A DNA stretch of 5,670 nt from an uncultured bacterium (GTDB lineage Bacteria > Patescibacteriota > Patescibacteriia > Patescibacteriales > UBA12465): assembly GCA_903904095.1 (NCBI GenBank), contig CAIVBF010000053.1, positions 1-5,670 on the forward strand, written 5' to 3'. The stretch's first letter is position 1; every line of letters begins with the position of its first letter. The notes under the pieces are model-generated. The model was not told the DNA's origin, did no database searches, and saw only the letters and a list, made by a program, of their open reading frames with translations. The translations under genes were made by a program, and so were the position numbers. Shown piece by piece: positions 4,672 through 5,670 of this stretch.

Positions 4672-5670
4672 CTACTTACTTGTCATCTTTGTCCCTAAAT
4701 ATTCCGGCAATATTTTATCTAATAGGCCTAGATATTCTTTATCCATAAAGGCATAGCGCAGTTTATCCCCCTTTTCTGTTTCAACTCTAATTATATATTT
4801 GTTTATAATTAAATTTTTTATATCCTTATATAAAATCTCATTTCTGATTAAAGGCAACAATTGAGGGATAGAATTATTTTTCAGCATCTCCTCACCGTTT
4901 TTCTGGATATTCGATCTATTAAATAAAAAATTTTCTTGCGCATAGTCTACGCCGTTAATTACTTTATCTCCTCCGGAAACCGGGACTTGGATAAACAGTA
5001 AACGATAATTGGTAATCAATAAGGTATTTTCCGGTGCAAAGTTCTTGCCCGTGCCTAAAACTGAATAACTTCCAACTTTTTTTGTAAAAATATCTTTGAA
5101 ACTGGCTACTGACTTTGAAATACCAAAAATAGAACCTAATATTTTCTCATCTTGATACTGGGCCGTGTAGTCAGCAGGGCCAGCGATAATCGGATTATTA
5201 TTTGTGTCTGCTGCTTGATTGTTATTAAAATCTACCTTTTTTAATCTTCTATAACTTAAGATGTCTAGCATGAGGAAGAAAGATATGATTAAAATAGGGC
5301 CTATCAGAAAGATCAACGGGTCCGTAGAATAAGATAAATAGGAAATAATAAAATCAGAAAAAAGCAGAAACAACGTCATTAAAATTATTATCATTATAGC
5401 AATAACCAGCAAATCTCTTACTATATTCATCTTTAACCCTATCAAGACATAGTCTTTGTTAATTTTAGCAAAGTCATTGCTTGGTGCAATTTTCCTTATC
5501 AAATTATATCTAGTTAAGCTCATTATGAATGTGAATAATCTAGAAACTACAGACGCTAATAAAAAACACAAAATAAAGAGCTGGATATTAAAAGGGATAT
5601 TTAGCTTTAATATATTGCTGTTAATTATAAAAAATATAAAACAAGTGCCTATAAAAGTTTCTACCGTTGC
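4672..5670 (-). CDS. Multi-helix membrane protein with C-terminal beta-rich (PH/GRAM-like?) domain, 5' end outside window
   Basis: The reading frame is open to the window edge: 33 codons without a stop precede the TTG at 5571, which is only the first possible start-like codon. The visible part is 332 residues and the true start lies beyond 5670. The upstream codons read as a membrane segment (TFIGTCFIFFIIN) that joins naturally to the next helix (LFILCFLLASVVSRLF). Counting from the TTG, further helices lie at about 53-76 and 85-105. A basic stretch (YRRLKK, 107-112) and an Asn/Ala-rich linker (about 114-137) follow. The last 160 residues are soluble. They include NTLLITNYRLLFIQVPV (182-198), which resembles the strand pair 'L.lTn.RLlf' of bacterial PH/GRAM-like domains, and a later strand pair NKYIIRVETEKGDKLRYAF (257-275). 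I do not recognise the family, and the PH-like reading is an inference. The gene ends in TAG and has its own terminator, so it is a separate transcription unit from the glycan genes. Confidence 0.75.
   Translation of the reverse strand, partial: ATVETFIGTCFIFFIINSNILKLNIPFNIQLFILCFLLASVVSRLFTFIMSLTRYNLIRKIAPSNDFAKINKDYVLIGLKMNIVRDLLVIAIMIIILMTLFLLFSDFIISYLSYSTDPLIFLIGPILIISFFLMLDILSYRRLKKVDFNNNQAADTNNNPIIAGPADYTAQYQDEKILGSIFGISKSVASFKDIFTKKVGSYSVLGTGKNFAPENTLLITNYRLLFIQVPVSGGDKVINGVDYAQENFLFNRSNIQKNGEEMLKNNSIPQLLPLIRNEILYKDIKNLIINKYIIRVETEKGDKLRYAFMDKEYLGLLDKILPEYLGTKMTSK

Noticed and set aside
4602..4748. Plus-strand 48-aa open frame (begins MIRWNGAKTM) just after the terminator hairpin
   Set aside because: About half of it is antisense to the 3' end of the partial membrane-protein gene. 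It has no ribosome site or promoter, and its hydrophobic look follows from AT-rich sequence.
1..5670. Alternative genetic code with UGA read as glycine or tryptophan
   Set aside because: All main frames are full length with the standard code, end in TAA or TAG, and use TGG for tryptophan. Nothing requires UGA read-through.
1..5670. CRISPR array, insertion sequence or prophage
   Set aside because: No regularly spaced repeats, transposase or integrase motifs, or phage genes are visible. The tRNA is cut by the window edge, so an attachment site at its 3' end cannot be assessed.

Overview
The window is strongly AT-rich (by eye around 30% GC). It is densely packed, and every feature I can support is transcribed from the minus strand. 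Small membrane proteins of unknown function, two GT-C-type glycan enzymes with C-terminal TPRs, standard-code reading frames ending in TAA or TAG, and no visible Shine-Dalgarno sequences all fit a low-GC uncultured bacterium. Candidate Phyla Radiation / Patescibacteria (Parcubacteria-like) is my best guess. That is an inference from style, since no marker gene is present.

Layout in the direction of transcription, from high to low coordinates: (1) 5670-4672, the C-terminal 332 residues of a multi-helix membrane protein with an Asn-rich linker and a beta-rich C-terminal domain. The frame is open to the window edge, so the gene continues beyond it. (2) A clean terminator hairpin at 4572-4595. 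(3) An O-antigen ligase/Wzy-type polymerase with a C-terminal TPR region (4500-2590), behind a TTGGTC-17-TATAAT promoter that leaves almost no leader. (4) A TMTC-like GT-C glycosyltransferase with two C-terminal TPRs (2527-1049), behind an extended -10 (TGATATAAT). (5) A small HExxH zinc metallopeptidase-like protein (1027-521), only 21 nt downstream and probably co-transcribed. (6) A three-helix small membrane protein (413-90) with a candidate TATAAT upstream. (7) The 5' part of tRNA-Asp(GUC) (43-1), driven by a near-consensus promoter, TTGACA-17-TATTAT, that lies almost entirely between the preceding stop codon and the tRNA.

The two large central genes are the functional core. One looks like a lipid-linked-sugar-dependent protein glycosyltransferase, the other like an enzyme that polymerises or transfers glycans outside the membrane. 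Both probably expose TPRs on the outer side. Together they suggest surface glycan or glycoprotein assembly. The metallopeptidase and small membrane proteins cannot be tied to this except by position. I see no CRISPR array, mobile-element gene, phage gene or obviously new multi-gene system. The points most worth a second look are the paired GT-C/TPR genes, the non-SD and near-leaderless starts, the unexplained GC-richer intergenic elements, and the gene that runs off the right edge.
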